Positions 1-11,084 of a DNA stretch of 64,000 nt are shown here, one piece after another; position 1 is the first letter of the stretch; each line of letters opens with the position of its first letter. A program made the translations under genes and the position numbers. Source of the stretch: Icerya purchasi (Eukaryota > Arthropoda > Insecta > Hemiptera > Monophlebidae). The DNA lies in assembly GCA_039619475.1 (NCBI GenBank), contig CM077116.1, positions 372,001 through 436,000 on the forward strand, given 5' to 3'. The notes beneath the pieces are model-generated. The model ran no database searches, was not told the DNA's origin, and saw nothing but the letters and a program-made list of their open reading frames with translations.

Positions 1-425
1 TCATTAAGCCTATTTGGACATATGGTTTGCAGTTGTGGGGATGTTCCGCACCATCCAACCGTGCCATCATCCAAAAGTCGCAGAACAAAATTATACGGCT
101 GATAACTGGAGCGAGATGGTTTCAGCGCAACGACGATTTACATCGAGACTTGCAGCTGAAGGAAGTGGACGAAGTCATTCGTGAATCTGCACTTAGGCAT
201 GAACAGCGCCTGCAAGTCCATGGAAATACAGAAGCACAGTAGTTGCTGAATAGTGCACTACTAAAACGTAGGCTTAAGCGTTTAAAGCCACATGATTTAT
301 TAGTACTTAAATAATTTGATAGAGCGTACCAGTGGGATACGTCTCTTTAACGAGTAATTTGTGTAAAAGAAAACACTTATCCTTATTACTTATTTAAAAT
401 TATTCTTAAGATTGTAATATAATTT

Positions 426-456
<31 letters not shown>
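1..456 (+). mobile_element. Jockey-like non-LTR retrotransposon, 3' end
   Basis: The window opens inside this element. It consists of the last part of the RT reading frame (3-314), a 3' untranslated region of about 115 bases, and a poly(A) tract at about 430-456, the classic end of a target-primed retrotransposon in plus orientation. The 5' part lies outside the window, so completeness and target-site duplication cannot be judged. Confidence 0.8.
3..314 (+). pseudogene. Jockey-clade RT, C-terminal fragment with premature stop
   Basis: The frame is open from the window edge. It shows the C-terminal signature of Jockey-clade ORF2: a KPIWTYGLQLWG block (the usual conserved P..tYG..lWG), then an IQ..QNKI.R.I.GA segment, then NDDLHRDL, which corresponds to the widespread 'n..lhrDL.i..v' motif. 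An in-frame TAG at 240-242 interrupts it. Reading through that codon gives 24 more codons with the family's usual LLN..L..RRLKR.KP.DL ending, so the TAG is a nonsense mutation rather than the natural end. The protein would replicate the element by reverse transcription; this copy is a partial pseudogene. Family assignment is by motif recognition only. Confidence 0.8.
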
Positions 457-458
<2 letters not shown>

Positions 459-1545
459 TAGCCCACATGCCCATGAAAAAGTTTCACAGGCACTGAAAAA
501 ATTAAAACTGCAGCACTCGCGTGTGAGAGTTTTTCTCACAACTCAGCACTAACGAAAACAAATACCTCCTTCCGAAGCCTAGAGGTGACTAACTTTGACT
601 GTAGGGTGTCCTTTTGCTAGAGGCGCCCTTCCCTTCCAGCTATACAAGGCCCAAACTTTCCCACCTTCGTGTACCCTAGGTAACACCGTTTCATCCAGAC
701 ATGTGAGAGAAAATCTCACGTAGCGAGTACTGGCGGGTTAATGTTCCAGATTTGAGGATTCTAGATCTAAATATAATATTAATAGCTCCCAATCTTTAAT
801 CATTACTAGAGAAAATTAAATCTCCTGTTGTATATGGAGTCTGCGATTCGCAGGAAGTTCAAAAACGGAAACTAATACACTATAAACTCCCTAAACTAAA
901 ATTAAATCGTGAAACCGCAAATGCAGCATGGTGTTTTTCTATCTTATGCACTTCCTGTAAATAGCCAAAAAGAATTGAATCATTGCACGTAATATCTTTA
1001 AGTTATTATAAGTTATACTTAAAAAAACTCATCTATCAACACACACGCTTGGTGAGTGAAGGGACTATGTTTTTCACCCTTTTACCACCTTAGTTTAAGT
1101 ACATTTTGCAGGAAACTACCACAAAAGCAAGATTTCATATTTATTAATACGTTATTTTAGCTAAACACGCACATGTACTCACTCCTGATTTAAGCGCACT
1201 TTTATACACATTTTTTTTTTCTTTTTTATTTTCTAAATGCACCATTTATAATTCAAAAAGAAAAAGAACAAATAAGGTAGTTTATTAATTATTGACTTTC
1301 TTAATAATCTTAAAATTATTGAAATTTAACAATTTATTATTATCATTTAAACGATATACTACTTTATTATCGTCAGGTTTATTGCATCTGATGTAAGTAT
1401 AGAGACAACTATTAAAGAATGAAAATCGTATTTTATTTGTGATGCACACATTTTACAGATATATTGTAAACATCGGTTAACTAAAAAAAATGATTCAAAG
1501 AAAGTAGAAATAAAGTAAACATAAAAATACCAAGTTAGTGTATAT
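457..1545. other. No gene seen; two similar short hairpins
   Basis: I see no coding sequence. Two small hairpins share the same arm (GTGAGA and its complement TCTCAC) at 522-540 and 703-719. They may be remnants of one repeat; no function is inferred. Confidence 0.4.
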
Positions 1546-1646
1546 AAAGTATAAATATGCAAAATATAAATTTTTCTAAAGTATAAATATGCAAAATATA
1601 AATTTTTCTAAAGTATAAATATGCAAAATATAAATTTTTATAAAGT
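1546..1646. repeat. 32-bp tandem repeat, about 3 copies
   Basis: The unit starting AAAGTATAAATATGC begins at 1546, 1578 and 1610, with a partial fourth start at 1642, so the period is exactly 32. The copies are almost identical, indicating recent local duplication. It is AT-only apart from two positions per unit. Confidence 0.9.
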
Positions 1647-1812
1647 GCAAAGAGATAAGCATAGCTAAAAATCTAATACTACAAAAGTTTATCGACAATG
1701 CTTACTAGTTGTTACATTTTATGTAAAAATTTCTGTCAAATTTTACTTTTGCTTTTATCTACTAGCCATTTAACGTTATTCCTCTTTTTGGGGTACTACA
1801 TTTCCTTGTAAA

Positions 1813-1894
1813 CCACTACTCGCGCTACATTAGCACATTTGCGAGTTTTGTAGAATAATAATGATATTAAGCGATTTAATTTGATTTGATTTTT
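1813..1894 (+). repeat. Non-LTR 3'-tail fragment with hairpin
   Basis: The sequence CCACTACTCGCGCTA followed by a short gcgc-type hairpin and an (AATAAT)-like end recurs at 7387-7445, and a relative lies at 6640-6735. Such hairpin plus simple-repeat ends are typical 3' termini of non-LTR elements. A 9-bp direct repeat TAAACCACT (1809-1817 and 1895-1903) flanks it, but part of that repeat is also present in the 7387 copy, so it may not be a true target duplication. Confidence 0.45.
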
Positions 1895-1904
1895 TAAACC
1901 ACTG

Positions 1905-3569
1905 TGCTACAGCCTGCTGTATTTAACTGTTGCTGCTATCTCGATATACTGTAGCGGAGTTTGCGACTGTATTACTTTGTCTGTTCTGTTCACTTTTGGA
2001 TAATTGATGATTAAAAACCAAAAAGAATATGGAGATTTCTTGAGCAGTTCGCTAATGGCAAACTACAATAAAAATACATTGAAAGAGGAAAAGTGCAATA
2101 TTTTTCTGCTCTCGAGTAGTATGAACGTTTAACAGCTTCTGTTTTTATAAAATCAGAGTACAATGTCCATATTCTATTAGTGTAATTGTAAAACAAAAAA
2201 AAATTATGCTCAGGATAATTTTAGTTTTATGGGCTTTATCTTGAAAAAAATTAAAACAAATCAACAGATTAATAACATTTATGTTTATGATAAAAGTTAA
2301 TCTGTTTTTATTGTTTAATAAAACGTTAAATGCATCAAGAGGTATTTAATTTTTTCTCCAGTGATTAATAGTGAAGTTACACAATTGAATTACCGATCAT
2401 AAAAAAATTATTGCATATTATAGTCTAACATTTGATGATAATAATGACGCAAATGTGCAATTTTTTTCAAGAAAAAGCAAACGTCTTTATCGCAGTAAAC
2501 AGAAACTTAAAACAAACAGACCGCTTACGCAAACTTGGACACTACCCATTTTATTTTTTCATGTTTTCTTTTAATATTCGCAGTATTCAGTATTTTGGGT
2601 ACTACATTTACGCACTTATATTAACATTTTTTTTCTAACACAACAAAATAGAACCACCTCTATTTAATGTAAGACATGCGTGATGAACTGTTGCAAAATG
2701 CTAACATTTTGTAAATTCCTTAGTCATTCGTTATATCAAAATCACTAATGCTAAACTGCGCGATTGGAGCGTAAACATTATAATCTGCAACACCACATGT
2801 AGGCGTTATAGCAATTGAAAAACGTGATCAGTGGACCAAAAACAGCGATACACAAGCAAAATGATCTACGATTATTGTGACACCAAAGAAATGTGTTGGA
2901 TTTTGACAATGCATTAACCCAAGCTTAATTTATTTGGACGTTTGGAATTCCCAAACCCGACTTTCTTGGTTTTAAAGTACGACAATAATATAATTGTTCG
3001 AATCAACGTGAATTATTGGCCATCTAGCAACCTCTTATCCACACATATACAAGTGATAATAGTCTGACACTAATCTTGTTTTCTTCGCACATGGCCTTTA
3101 CATAACAAAAATCACCAATAGAGGTGATTTAGCGAACCTCAAATGTTAACCGTTGTTGCTCTGTGTTCGCTTCTGCCTACATCACCGTATGAACTGCGTG
3201 TTATTTAAATTCATGTTACTAACCAACGTTATTATATGACGTAATGATGTACATGGAAACTCATATGGAAAAGAGGGGAAAAGATCATTGAGAATACAAC
3301 GAAAGTTCATTTTCATGGCGGATTAGTATCAGTTTAAGTGAAAAATTTAGTTAGCGAGATATTGTAATGCAAGAATACAAATCGTCCGGTGTTTTTCATG
3401 TTAAATACTACCGAATCACGTTAGTAAAATCGCGTACAGGTTTCTGAGTTTCGCGTTAACTTGTTTCAACAATGCGTAGCATCCTCACGATTTAAGAAAG
3501 TAGTATCTAAAAAATCAAAGCTACGAATGTTATTAGTTTTCAAGTGTTTCGTCATCAATGTAATCGTCT
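1905..3569. other. AT-rich intergenic DNA, nothing recognised
   Basis: No open frame here has recognisable family features, and no RNA gene or clear repeat was seen. Confidence 0.5.
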
Positions 3570-3608
3570 TTTGTTTTTTTTTTGTTTGTTTTTTGTTTTT
3601 TTTTTGTT
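3570..3608 (-). repeat. A-rich tract 3' of the odorant receptor
   Basis: On the minus strand, about 27 bases after the receptor stop codon, there are runs of A broken only by single C residues over roughly 40 bases. It could be a decayed poly(A) tract from retroposition or a simple repeat. Confidence 0.6.
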
Positions 3609-3635
3609 CTAAATCGTAATAGTAGCAGTAATGAA

Positions 3636-4847
3636 TTAATTTTTTCTAATGCTTAATAAAAAGTTTAGTAAACTGAAAACAAACTTCAATACCGCCATAC
3701 ACAGGGCAAACGAAAGTGTCTTCTCCGGAGTTACATTGTACTTTACCGCCCAATTTGTTGTATTTAAAATCAGCAAAATCATTTTGCGCGTTTGAAGCGA
3801 TTTATCGTGCCATTCGAATTTATACAGAGCATCCGCGAACATTTTATTCACCTCCAGGTAGAACTGTCCAAACTGACAGTACCAAAATAATTTTGCCAAC
3901 GAGACTATACATAAAATAATCTTCTCCGGTAACAACGAAATATCCTGTTCAACAATTATCAAATATGTATTGAACGTAAAAATCAACGAAGTCAGGCTGA
4001 CCACAATTAGTGGAATGCCGCTGTAGCAATCGAGGACCTCTTTCAGGTACATCAAAATAGATTTGTGATGTTGAATGTATGATGAAAATAAAATCGCATT
4101 GGTTTCCACCAGTTGGTGATTATCTAATACGACTTCGGACTGTATAGATACTGTTTGCATCAAATATAACATTGACTCCATTTCCACTCTTGCGATACCA
4201 TTTAAATAGTAATATAAGCAAGTGGCTGACAACGCGGACCAGCCCACTGATATTACGACTATCGATTGAAAGAGCAGAGTGGTCAAATATCTTCCGATAC
4301 TGTTGATACGGTAAGGTAACCACATAGGAAATACCAAGCATTCTTGAAAAGCTTCGTCAGATGTGTAATCATCCGCCTTGAATGATGTTAAAAACGTTAC
4401 GAACGCTGTGAGTGGGACCAATATTATGGCGAAGTAACATAGAATCGTTGCTGTGCAGAAATACCTCTCTGTTCTCCGTTCTATTTCGGTTTTCATCATC
4501 AAGTGCTGATATTCTAATCGAGAATCAGAATAAACATATATTCCATGGTTGATTTTATGTATTAATTTTACAACGTTATCCTTCTTGGAGTGTAATAAAA
4601 AGTAATAAGCGTAACTGATGAAATAGTCGATATAGCTAGCGTGTTTCAGTATATCACCCGGAAAATTGTTACTGGAACTGCTCAGTACTAAGTGTAGAAA
4701 TATGCCGCAATTGCTGGTGAAGAACATGACGATCATAAAGACAAGCGATCCATTAGGATAGTTTGGCGAACAACTTGCCCACAATACAACATTCAACATG
4801 ATTTGGAAAATTTGTTTTCCCTGAAATAAATTTTTCCAATTTAACAT
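3636..4847 (-). CDS. Odorant receptor (insect 7tm_6 family), single exon
   Basis: A 403-residue membrane protein, the usual length for an insect odorant receptor. Such proteins sit in dendritic membranes of olfactory neurons and form ligand-gated cation channels with Orco. Hydrophobic segments occur at about residues 33-56, 70-86, 130-152, 188-210, 275-297, 307-325 and 378-400, giving the expected seven. The C-terminal signature is clear: WYCQFG near 322-327, then a MFADALYKFEW block (family form: aeAlY...W), then TRKMILLIL and a final hydrophobic helix. No introns are needed, although receptor genes usually have several. The start is the first Met; a TATA box lies 64 bases upstream. A splice-acceptor-like TTATTTCAG lies just inside the predicted start, so an upstream exon cannot be excluded. 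No stop or frameshift interrupts it. Ligand and ortholog are not inferable. Confidence 0.88.
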   Translation of the reverse strand: MLNWKNLFQGKQIFQIMLNVVLWASCSPNYPNGSLVFMIVMFFTSNCGIFLHLVLSSSSNNFPGDILKHASYIDYFISYAYYFLLHSKKDNVVKLIHKINHGIYVYSDSRLEYQHLMMKTEIERRTERYFCTATILCYFAIILVPLTAFVTFLTSFKADDYTSDEAFQECLVFPMWLPYRINSIGRYLTTLLFQSIVVISVGWSALSATCLYYYLNGIARVEMESMLYLMQTVSIQSEVVLDNHQLVETNAILFSSYIQHHKSILMYLKEVLDCYSGIPLIVVSLTSLIFTFNTYLIIVEQDISLLPEKIILCIVSLAKLFWYCQFGQFYLEVNKMFADALYKFEWHDKSLQTRKMILLILNTTNWAVKYNVTPEKTLSFALCMAVLKFVFSLLNFLLSIRKN

Positions 4848-4910
4848 CTTACCGATTGGAAAAGTGAGTACAATTCGAATAATTCTTCGTGTGTTTTTAA
4901 AACTTTCAAC

Positions 4911-4918
4911 TTTTATAT
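4911..4918 (-). promoter_or_regulatory. Candidate TATA box of the odorant receptor
   Basis: The minus strand reads TATAAAAG here, 64 bases upstream of the receptor ATG. A start site about 30 bases downstream would leave a 5' leader of about 35 bases. Inferred from sequence and spacing only. Confidence 0.4.
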
Positions 4919-5208
4919 TGGTTCCAACGTACGTTCCATTTCCTTACTTGAGACTAAGTATTAAAAATTCGATTATATCCCCATAGACATCAATTAAATA
5001 TTAAAAGATAATTAGTGTGCACTAGCAAATTGCTTTCGATGAAAAAAAAAGTTTTCTGGTCATTCATTTCAATCAATAATTATGCAAAATTAATAAACTT
5101 TCTTCGGCCTAACCGTAATTACTTTATCGTTCTTATCAACTTTTTTCTATTCCAGCCGACCTGTAAAAATCGTAGAAAATACTATGCTAAAACGAATATA
5201 CAGTTTGT

Positions 5209-5222
5209 TGTTACTATTATTA

Positions 5223-5291
<69 letters not shown>
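5209..5291. repeat. (ATT)n microsatellite
   Basis: About 28 units of ATT with a few interruptions by ATC, directly abutting the truncated 5' end of the CR1-like element. It may be the insertion target or the tail of an older element. It translates to poly-Leu/Ile in several frames, which is not coding. Confidence 0.95.
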
Positions 5292-5293
<2 letters not shown>

Positions 5294-6422
5294 TTGCACT
5301 GATGACGCGCTTTTCGATCACATTTCACTCATTGCATCCAATCTAGAAATGGGCGTTTCGGTTGCAGCAGTATATCTAGATTTAAAGAAAGCGTTTGACG
5401 TAGTTAACCATAACATTTTGTTGTGTAAATTGTACAACTGCGGCTTTCGGGGTATTATCCATGAGTGGCTTAAATCATACTTAACGGATAGATTGTATTG
5501 CACTAAAATTAACAACATAAAAAGTGACTATGTAAAACAATTTCACGGAGTACCTCAAGGAAGTATACTGGGACCCCTCTTGTTTCTAGTTTATATTAAT
5601 GACTTGTGTAATTTGAATGTACATGGGAAAATATTTTGTTACGCAGATGACACTGTGCTTATGGTAAACTCCCGCCAACAAGCTACTCTCCAGAATCTTT
5701 TACAAGATGACTTGCACAAAATCAAAAACTGGTTACGCCTTAATAAACTGTTTATTAATCTGAGTAAAACTAATTATATTATTTATAGCCACATACCGCA
5801 ATTTAAATGGAATGATTTCAAAATTTTCTGGGAAAATGACGTTCCGGTGGATAGAGTTCATGATGTAAAATATTTAGGTGTTCAATTAGACTGTAAATTG
5901 TACTGGGATAAACATCCAACTTACCTTGCATCGAAAATTAGAAAATTAAATTATATATTTTATTATCTGAGCAAATTTTTTAATACCATACACCTCCGTA
6001 AACTATATACGGCCCTATACCAACCGGTGCTGAGTTATGGAATCATGCACTGGGGCAAAGCTGCAGACTACCATTTGAAACATCTGACACAACTACAGAA
6101 AAATGTTATAAGGTTATTTGATAGAAGTCAAGACACAGTTGTAGACTATAATATTATACATCTTTCAAAACTTTACGAACTGCAGCTCCTTATGTTTGTC
6201 CTTAAGAATAGAAAAAAATTTAACATCTCCGTTACACAGGGTATTACAAGATCAGCGGGGGAAGAATTAGCAGCACTACCAAATATTAACAAATACCATA
6301 TCCGGAATCAGTCAATATATATGGGTCCCAAACTTTTTAATTCTTTACCCTCATCCTTAAAAATAGACTTAAAAAACTACAAAAAACGCCGTAAAATTCT
6401 TGTATCCTACCTATCATCATAA
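5292..6422 (+). CDS. Reverse transcriptase, CR1-like clade (N-terminally truncated)
   Basis: About 376 residues of RT. Visible motifs in order: YLDLKKAFDVVNH (palm aspartate), HGVPQGSILGPLLFL (template/primer contact), YADDTVLM (catalytic Asp pair), KTNYI and VKYLGVQLD, and then a thumb and C-terminal part with YQPVLSYGIMHWG. This is the usual order for CR1/Jockey-superfamily ORF2 proteins. The endonuclease and first RT motifs are missing because the copy was truncated on insertion, so no native start codon exists; an artificial frame runs upstream into the ATT repeat as poly-leucine and should be ignored. The C-terminus ends SYLSS before the stop, followed by a 55-base 3' region and poly(A). 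Not expected to be functional alone. Confidence 0.85.
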
Positions 6423-6501
6423 CTATAACTATAACAAGATAAGGAAACATAAAGAAAGAAGAGAGAGAAGAGTAATAAAAAAAAAAAAAAAAAAAAAAAA
6501 A
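5292..6501 (+). mobile_element. CR1-like non-LTR retrotransposon, 5'-truncated
   Basis: A 5'-truncated copy that begins at the microsatellite, carries the C-terminal two thirds of an RT frame, and ends with poly(A) at 6477-6501. No target duplication is visible because the 5' flank is a simple repeat. The RT frame is uninterrupted, so the copy is fairly young. A decayed relative lies at 11.36-12.83 kb. Confidence 0.85.
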
Positions 6502-6639
6502 GAGGTTCATCAAATTTGAATTCGTTTTATATTTGTATAAGTTATTGTATTAAATAAATTAATAGTACGCATTCGGCATTTTTTTTTTTTTTTTGCAGCT
6601 TGAAGAAAGTTTTAATGTTTTTTTTTTATTTTAATACCC

Positions 6640-6735
6640 ATCGCTCGCGCAAATATGCGCATAGATGGACTATTGTAGTAATAATAACAATAAACGTATT
6701 TTTGATTTTGATTTGACTTGATTATTATTACTACT
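6640..6735 (+). repeat. Non-LTR 3'-tail fragment with hairpin
   Basis: CGCTCGCGCAAATATGCGCA forms a GCGC hairpin and is followed by TAATAATAACAATAA-like repeats, resembling the ends at 1813 and 7387. Probably a severely 5'-truncated non-LTR insertion. Confidence 0.45.
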
Positions 6736-6959
6736 ACTATTATTATTATTTACATATTATACTCGTATATTACATAACAGATTAAAATAACAGAGTTACA
6801 TCTTCTTGTATTTAATTTTTTTTTACTAACGAGGTTTATTCAAGTGTTTTGTAAATTAGAATATTAATATTAATAAATTTTAATATGCCGTTATTTGGGT
6901 ACTAAATTTTAATGTATGCTTTTTATGGGTTTACATTAAGGTTACTATTTCATTTTACT

Positions 6960-7095
6960 CATCTTATTTCATTTATTTATTTATTTATTTTATTTTGTAT
7001 CGTTTTGTTTACTTCTTCATTTATTTTAATTTTATTTTATTTATTTATTTATTTATTATTTGTCTTTTATTTTATTTTATTTTATTCCATTTGGT
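6960..7095. repeat. TTTA/TTTTA-rich low-complexity tract
   Basis: Runs of TTTA and TTTTA units produce hydrophobic open frames that are not genes. Confidence 0.8.
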
Positions 7096-7384
7096 TATTA
7101 CAACTGTAGTACATGTTAGAGCTGAAATTTTGTGAGAATGTGTGGGCTGCGTTGGTGAAAGGTTAAATATATAACTTTTAAATTTAATCCATAGAGTTAT
7201 ATTCTGATAAATTTAATTTCGTTACGTTTATGATAGCTTCATTTTTATTTAATTCATATTATTCATGTATTTGTTTGTTTTTTTTTGTAAGTGCTATTTC
7301 ATTTAACTATTCCAATATTTCATTTTAATTATTTTTGTGATATTCGATTATTGTAATTTCTTTTTTTAATTTTTAATTTAAATT

Positions 7385-7445
7385 CCACTACTCGCGCTAT
7401 ATAGCGCATTTGTGGGTTTTGTAACAATAATAATAATAATAAAGA
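7385..7445 (+). repeat. Non-LTR 3'-tail fragment ending in (AAT)n
   Basis: CCACTACTCGCGCTATATAGCGC, read here as two arms of a hairpin, precedes TTTGTGGGTTTTGTAAC and then (AAT)6. It is closely similar to 1813-1870 and marks the 3' end of the same retrotransposon family. Confidence 0.5.
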
Positions 7446-8690
7446 TAATAGAGATTATTAATAGCACTATTAGTACCAGAGTCATGTCTGGCGGGCGGGA
7501 AGCTATTTAATCTTTTACGTGCAGAATTGAGGTTTTCTTTTCCAAAATACTCAATAATGTAAAAATGCAAGATTTTAAATTTACGTTTTTTATCTAAAAT
7601 CAGTTAATTTTTATATATAAAAAAAGAATATATGAGAGTTCATTAATAAAATTATACAGTTTCTCTATAAAATTTTCTCTTTTTTTCCCAATAAACTAAA
7701 TGCTATATATAATAAATATTTATAGAAATTTTCTACGATAAATCTAATTTATTGTGTTAAAAAAATTATTGAGTCCTTTAACGTACGTATTGAATAATAA
7801 CTCAAGATTCGACTAATCGATTAATAACAATTATCTACGAAAAGATACAATCGTTTTAAATTTTTTTATGTAAAGATATTTTACGATCTCAAATATTCCT
7901 TATTTTAACGATATTTTATTGTTTATTTATATTGAAAGTTAATACGTTTTATTTAAAACTGTATAATAATCATTTAAAACAAAAGCGAGTTTTAATCGTT
8001 TGCTAATTTTATAAATAAAATTTATTAGACACGCTGTGGTTCATTCACTTTTTTCTGTTCACATAGATAATTACTGAATTTTAAATATGTGCGTTTAATT
8101 TATATAAAGAAAAAAACATGATATAAATATTTTTTTGTAGAAAAAGAAAACATAATGTTATTAATAAAAAGTTACAAATATTAACATAAACACTGGGTTA
8201 CGATGGTCAAATTGGCTTGCAGCAGCAGCCACACGGGGAAAAATTTCGAATTTCTCAGAATCGGGACAGATAATTCCGAAAGATTTTTCTTTTAATTTAA
8301 CGAAAAAAATGTTCGAACCGTAAGAAAAGCGAACACACGAACGCCAGTGACACGTATAGTGTCACACGTAATAGCTCGTCTCGACAGGGCCTCATGCTTT
8401 AGTCACGACTGTTAAAAACGAATCTCCGACAACACTGGACTGGTATAACAAATAAAATGAATATTTCATGTTGAAGCACTTTTCCCCGACTGCGAGGTCT
8501 CACATAGGATTCAGTACTGAGTGTTAAAATTACGGAATTAGAGATAAAATCACGGAAGTAACACGTATGTTTTGCTAAATTAAACGAACAAATCTGTCGA
8601 CACGAAAGAAAAATAGAATTCACATACGTATAAAAGCAAGCTCGCCTCGAATTTTACAAAAAAAATTAAATAATAAAGTGAAAAGAATGC
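7446..8690. other. AT-rich intergenic DNA, nothing recognised
   Basis: No coding or RNA feature seen on either strand. Confidence 0.45.
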
Positions 8691-8691
8691 C

Positions 8692-9087
8692 ATGCAAAAT
8701 TCCTTTTATCTCTCGATTAACCCTATTCGTTCTTCTCGTCATTGGTTCTATGATTTCCCTAGTTTGCGTCGGTCCATAATTACTAAACTATCTCGCCTCC
8801 GTTTCTCGCATAGTCTCCTCTCTTCTTCTCTGAATCGCTTTTCCTTGACTGCATCTCCCTTTTATTCATTGGATCCTGAAGGTTTCCAGTGTGTTTGTGA
8901 TGCGAACCACGTGCTCTTCGAGTGTTCTGGTTTATCTCGCGAGCGTAAGTTACTTTATTATAATCATGTAAAGCTTGGCCTTCCTACTCCTTTCAACGTT
9001 TCCTATGTTCCTTCTCTGCCTACTCTCTCAGTTGTTCCTGTTCTAGGAGTGTTCCTTGATTCCATTGTCGATAAAATAAAAATATAG
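8692..9087 (+). CDS. I-clade ORF2 C-terminal domain (fragment)
   Basis: 131 open codons matching the last 120 or so residues of the I-clade ORF2 at 51159-54902. Shared landmarks are the LRFSHSLL / LRINHSLL helix, the cysteine-histidine knuckle C.CD.NH.LFEC, and the LGLPTPFN block near the C-terminus. The knuckle lies downstream of the RNase H domain in this clade. The fragment has no RT or RNase H, so it is a dead 5'-truncated copy whose frame happens to be intact. The Met at 8692 is an arbitrary in-frame codon, since similarity is convincing from about 8700. Divergence from the full-length copy is substantial, so it is a different subfamily or an older insertion. Confidence 0.75.
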   Translation: MQNSFYLSINPIRSSRHWFYDFPSLRRSIITKLSRLRFSHSLLSSSLNRFSLTASPFYSLDPEGFQCVCDANHVLFECSGLSRERKLLYYNHVKLGLPTPFNVSYVPSLPTLSVVPVLGVFLDSIVDKIKI

Positions 9088-9178
9088 TTTCTATTCTATT
9101 TCACGCATCTCTTCCATTTTGCTGGGGTAATGCTCTCTGGTAGCAAAACCGAAGGGGGTAAGAAAAAAAAGAAAAATA
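8692..9178 (+). mobile_element. I-clade retrotransposon, 3' fragment
   Basis: This contains the extreme C-terminus of an I-clade ORF2 plus a 3' region ending GGGGGTAAG and an A-rich tail (about 9164-9178). It belongs to the same broad family as the full-length copy at 51.1-57.5 kb, whose 3' end reads AGGGTAGGG followed by poly(A). It is 5'-truncated. Confidence 0.75.
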
Positions 9179-10129
9179 AAGCTCGGTAAGTGGCGAGAGA
9201 CAAAAGCTAAATAACAACGGCAAAACTTAAATTGATAAGGCTATTGGCATATCACATGCTACAATGCCTGATTCTTCTCCTCTCGCGGCTAGCACTGCCG
9301 ACACACACTAGGAAACTTACGCAGGCCCCAACACCACACGCGTCGAAATTTTGACAAAAAATTGGAAAATAAATTTTCGGTCGTGCAAATGTCCCGGACC
9401 GTATTCTCCGCTAACAACGAACAATAGGATGATGTCGAGAGATCGACAATTAATGATTTTAATCAGAGAATAATTTCTAGCTCGACATCATCCCCAGATG
9501 ACACCGGAAATACCGAATCTGTATTAATATGTATATATCGAGAATTCCTGTATTATTCAGTTTGTTAGGGTAAGAAAGTTAATTTGGTAAAGTGAGAATA
9601 ATTTTAATTTTATATTAGTCATTCATTTGTACGCAGTGGGAGTTCTTTTTTTTTTTGCTTGTTTTTACCACATATACGATAGTGAATTTGTTCAACGTTT
9701 TGTCTTCGATGGGAGACTTATCATTCAAAATTAGTCCCGGGCCTTAAAAATCCTTAAGACCGGGCGCACATCGAATTGCACTCCGCAGTTCGAGCCACAC
9801 AGTGCACGCTAGGCAGCTTGGAAAAAAGCGCATATTGGAAAGCAGTTTCGTTGCGTAGTTTGACTGCGACACGGTTAGTGTGCGTGCAGTAACGAAAACG
9901 GTGGACGAATATTATCGAAATTTAAGTCCCGAGTCTTTTTATTTTTATTAAAAAATAAGCTGCGGGTTCCTCAACTGCCTGTCTATGGGTGCCTAACGCG
10001 CTTATCGTCGTTTATTCAAAAAAATGTTTTATAATATTTCATTAGGCTAATTAGTTTTTATAATTATAAAAAGAGAGAGAAAAAAAAAACAAAAAATAAC
10101 TACTGATCATCATAATAACAATTTCATTC
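9179..10129. other. No gene; hairpin and a possible MITE remnant
   Basis: A hairpin with perfect 12-bp arms (GATGATGTCGAG and its complement) spans 9428-9492 with a 41-base loop. At about 9755-9905 a GC-richer block starts TTAAGACCGGGCGCACAT and resembles the reversed end of the block near 11.09-11.28 kb, suggesting two remnants of one MITE family. No gene recognised. Confidence 0.35.
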
Positions 10130-10960
10130 CATATGTTTCACGACTACGAATGGGCGATTCTCCGCCAACAACCAGTTCCTAATATAATGTCACTCTCATT
10201 AATGTTATCAATCAACCATTGCTTAATTAATACTTTCCAAATTCCTATCGATATCTTCTGGGATTCGTTCTAGCAGCTTAATTAAGACTATTTCATCCGT
10301 ATTATCAATATTAATGCCTTTCGGTCGAATAAAAACACCTCCCTATTATTCCTCGTTGTTCTGTTTCTTGTCATCGTAGCTATTGATGTACTTGTGGCCT
10401 TATATTCAAGCAACCGGCGATAAAAGTAGCACATCCTTGGAGATATTTCGTTTCTCTCTCTCTCTCTCAGCTAATATTACTATTAATTTGATCTTCATCA
10501 GGGATTATTTCCTTTAAGCATTTCTTTTGCTGACTATTAATCTTTTTGATTATCGTCCTTTATGCTTCCCCCAAATTGATATACCATACATGATTCTTGA
10601 CAGTACTGTAGCAATATAATACATGTATACGCAAACTACCATATGTAATATTGAAAGAGCTAATTTATAAAGTGTCGGTAGCATTTGCTTGATTTTATTA
10701 GATAAATTAAAAATATTCTGGTCTCCAGATAATGGTCGATGATTAATCCTAAATATTTAACCTCTTTCGTCGTGTCCAGTTGTGTACACTCACAGTTCAA
10801 AGTAGATTTTTTTTTTTTTTTTTTTAGAATTCAAACAGTTATGTAAACAATTATTGTTATGCATCGTAATAGATGGTTTATGTGTGTCCACATCTACTGG
10901 ACGTTCTTATATACCGAGCCTTCGATTTTTTTTGTATTAATAGTTAGATTCCCTTTTATG
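10130..10960 (-). pseudogene. CR1-like RT, C-terminal relic
   Basis: Minus-strand conceptual translation, in pieces, gives EVKYLGLIINHR, then a KIKQMLPTLYKL block, then a segment ending SRIMYGISIWG. These are the order and spacing of the thumb region and C-terminus of CR1-like ORF2, and they match the outer element at 48-59 kb, which has DFKYLGIYIDK, then a KIRQTIPALYKLKQ block, then an ILYGIQIWG segment. Further left, a tryptophan-containing tail (IGIWK...QWL) parallels that element's SIGVWKKEVVKWL. Frameshifts and stops are numerous. A run of T at 10806-10826 lies inside the aligned region and probably arose later. It encodes nothing functional. Confidence 0.6.
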
Positions 10961-11084
10961 TATACTAGTGATGGTTGGTATAGTACAATGGCGGGTATTT
11001 CCGGATCAATTAAATCAACTTTTCATCCCTATATATTCGATTATTACAAAAATCAAGGCAGTAATAATATAATAAACCGCTCGC

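Noticed and set aside
5015..5302. Frame running into the ATT repeat
   Set aside because: Poly-Ile translation of a microsatellite.
6912..7109. Hydrophobic 65-codon frame
   Set aside because: Produced by TTTA/TTTTA repeats.
9428..9492. 12-bp inverted repeat as a transcription terminator
   Set aside because: Loop of 41 bases, no U-tract, and a eukaryotic context; kept only as a hairpin.
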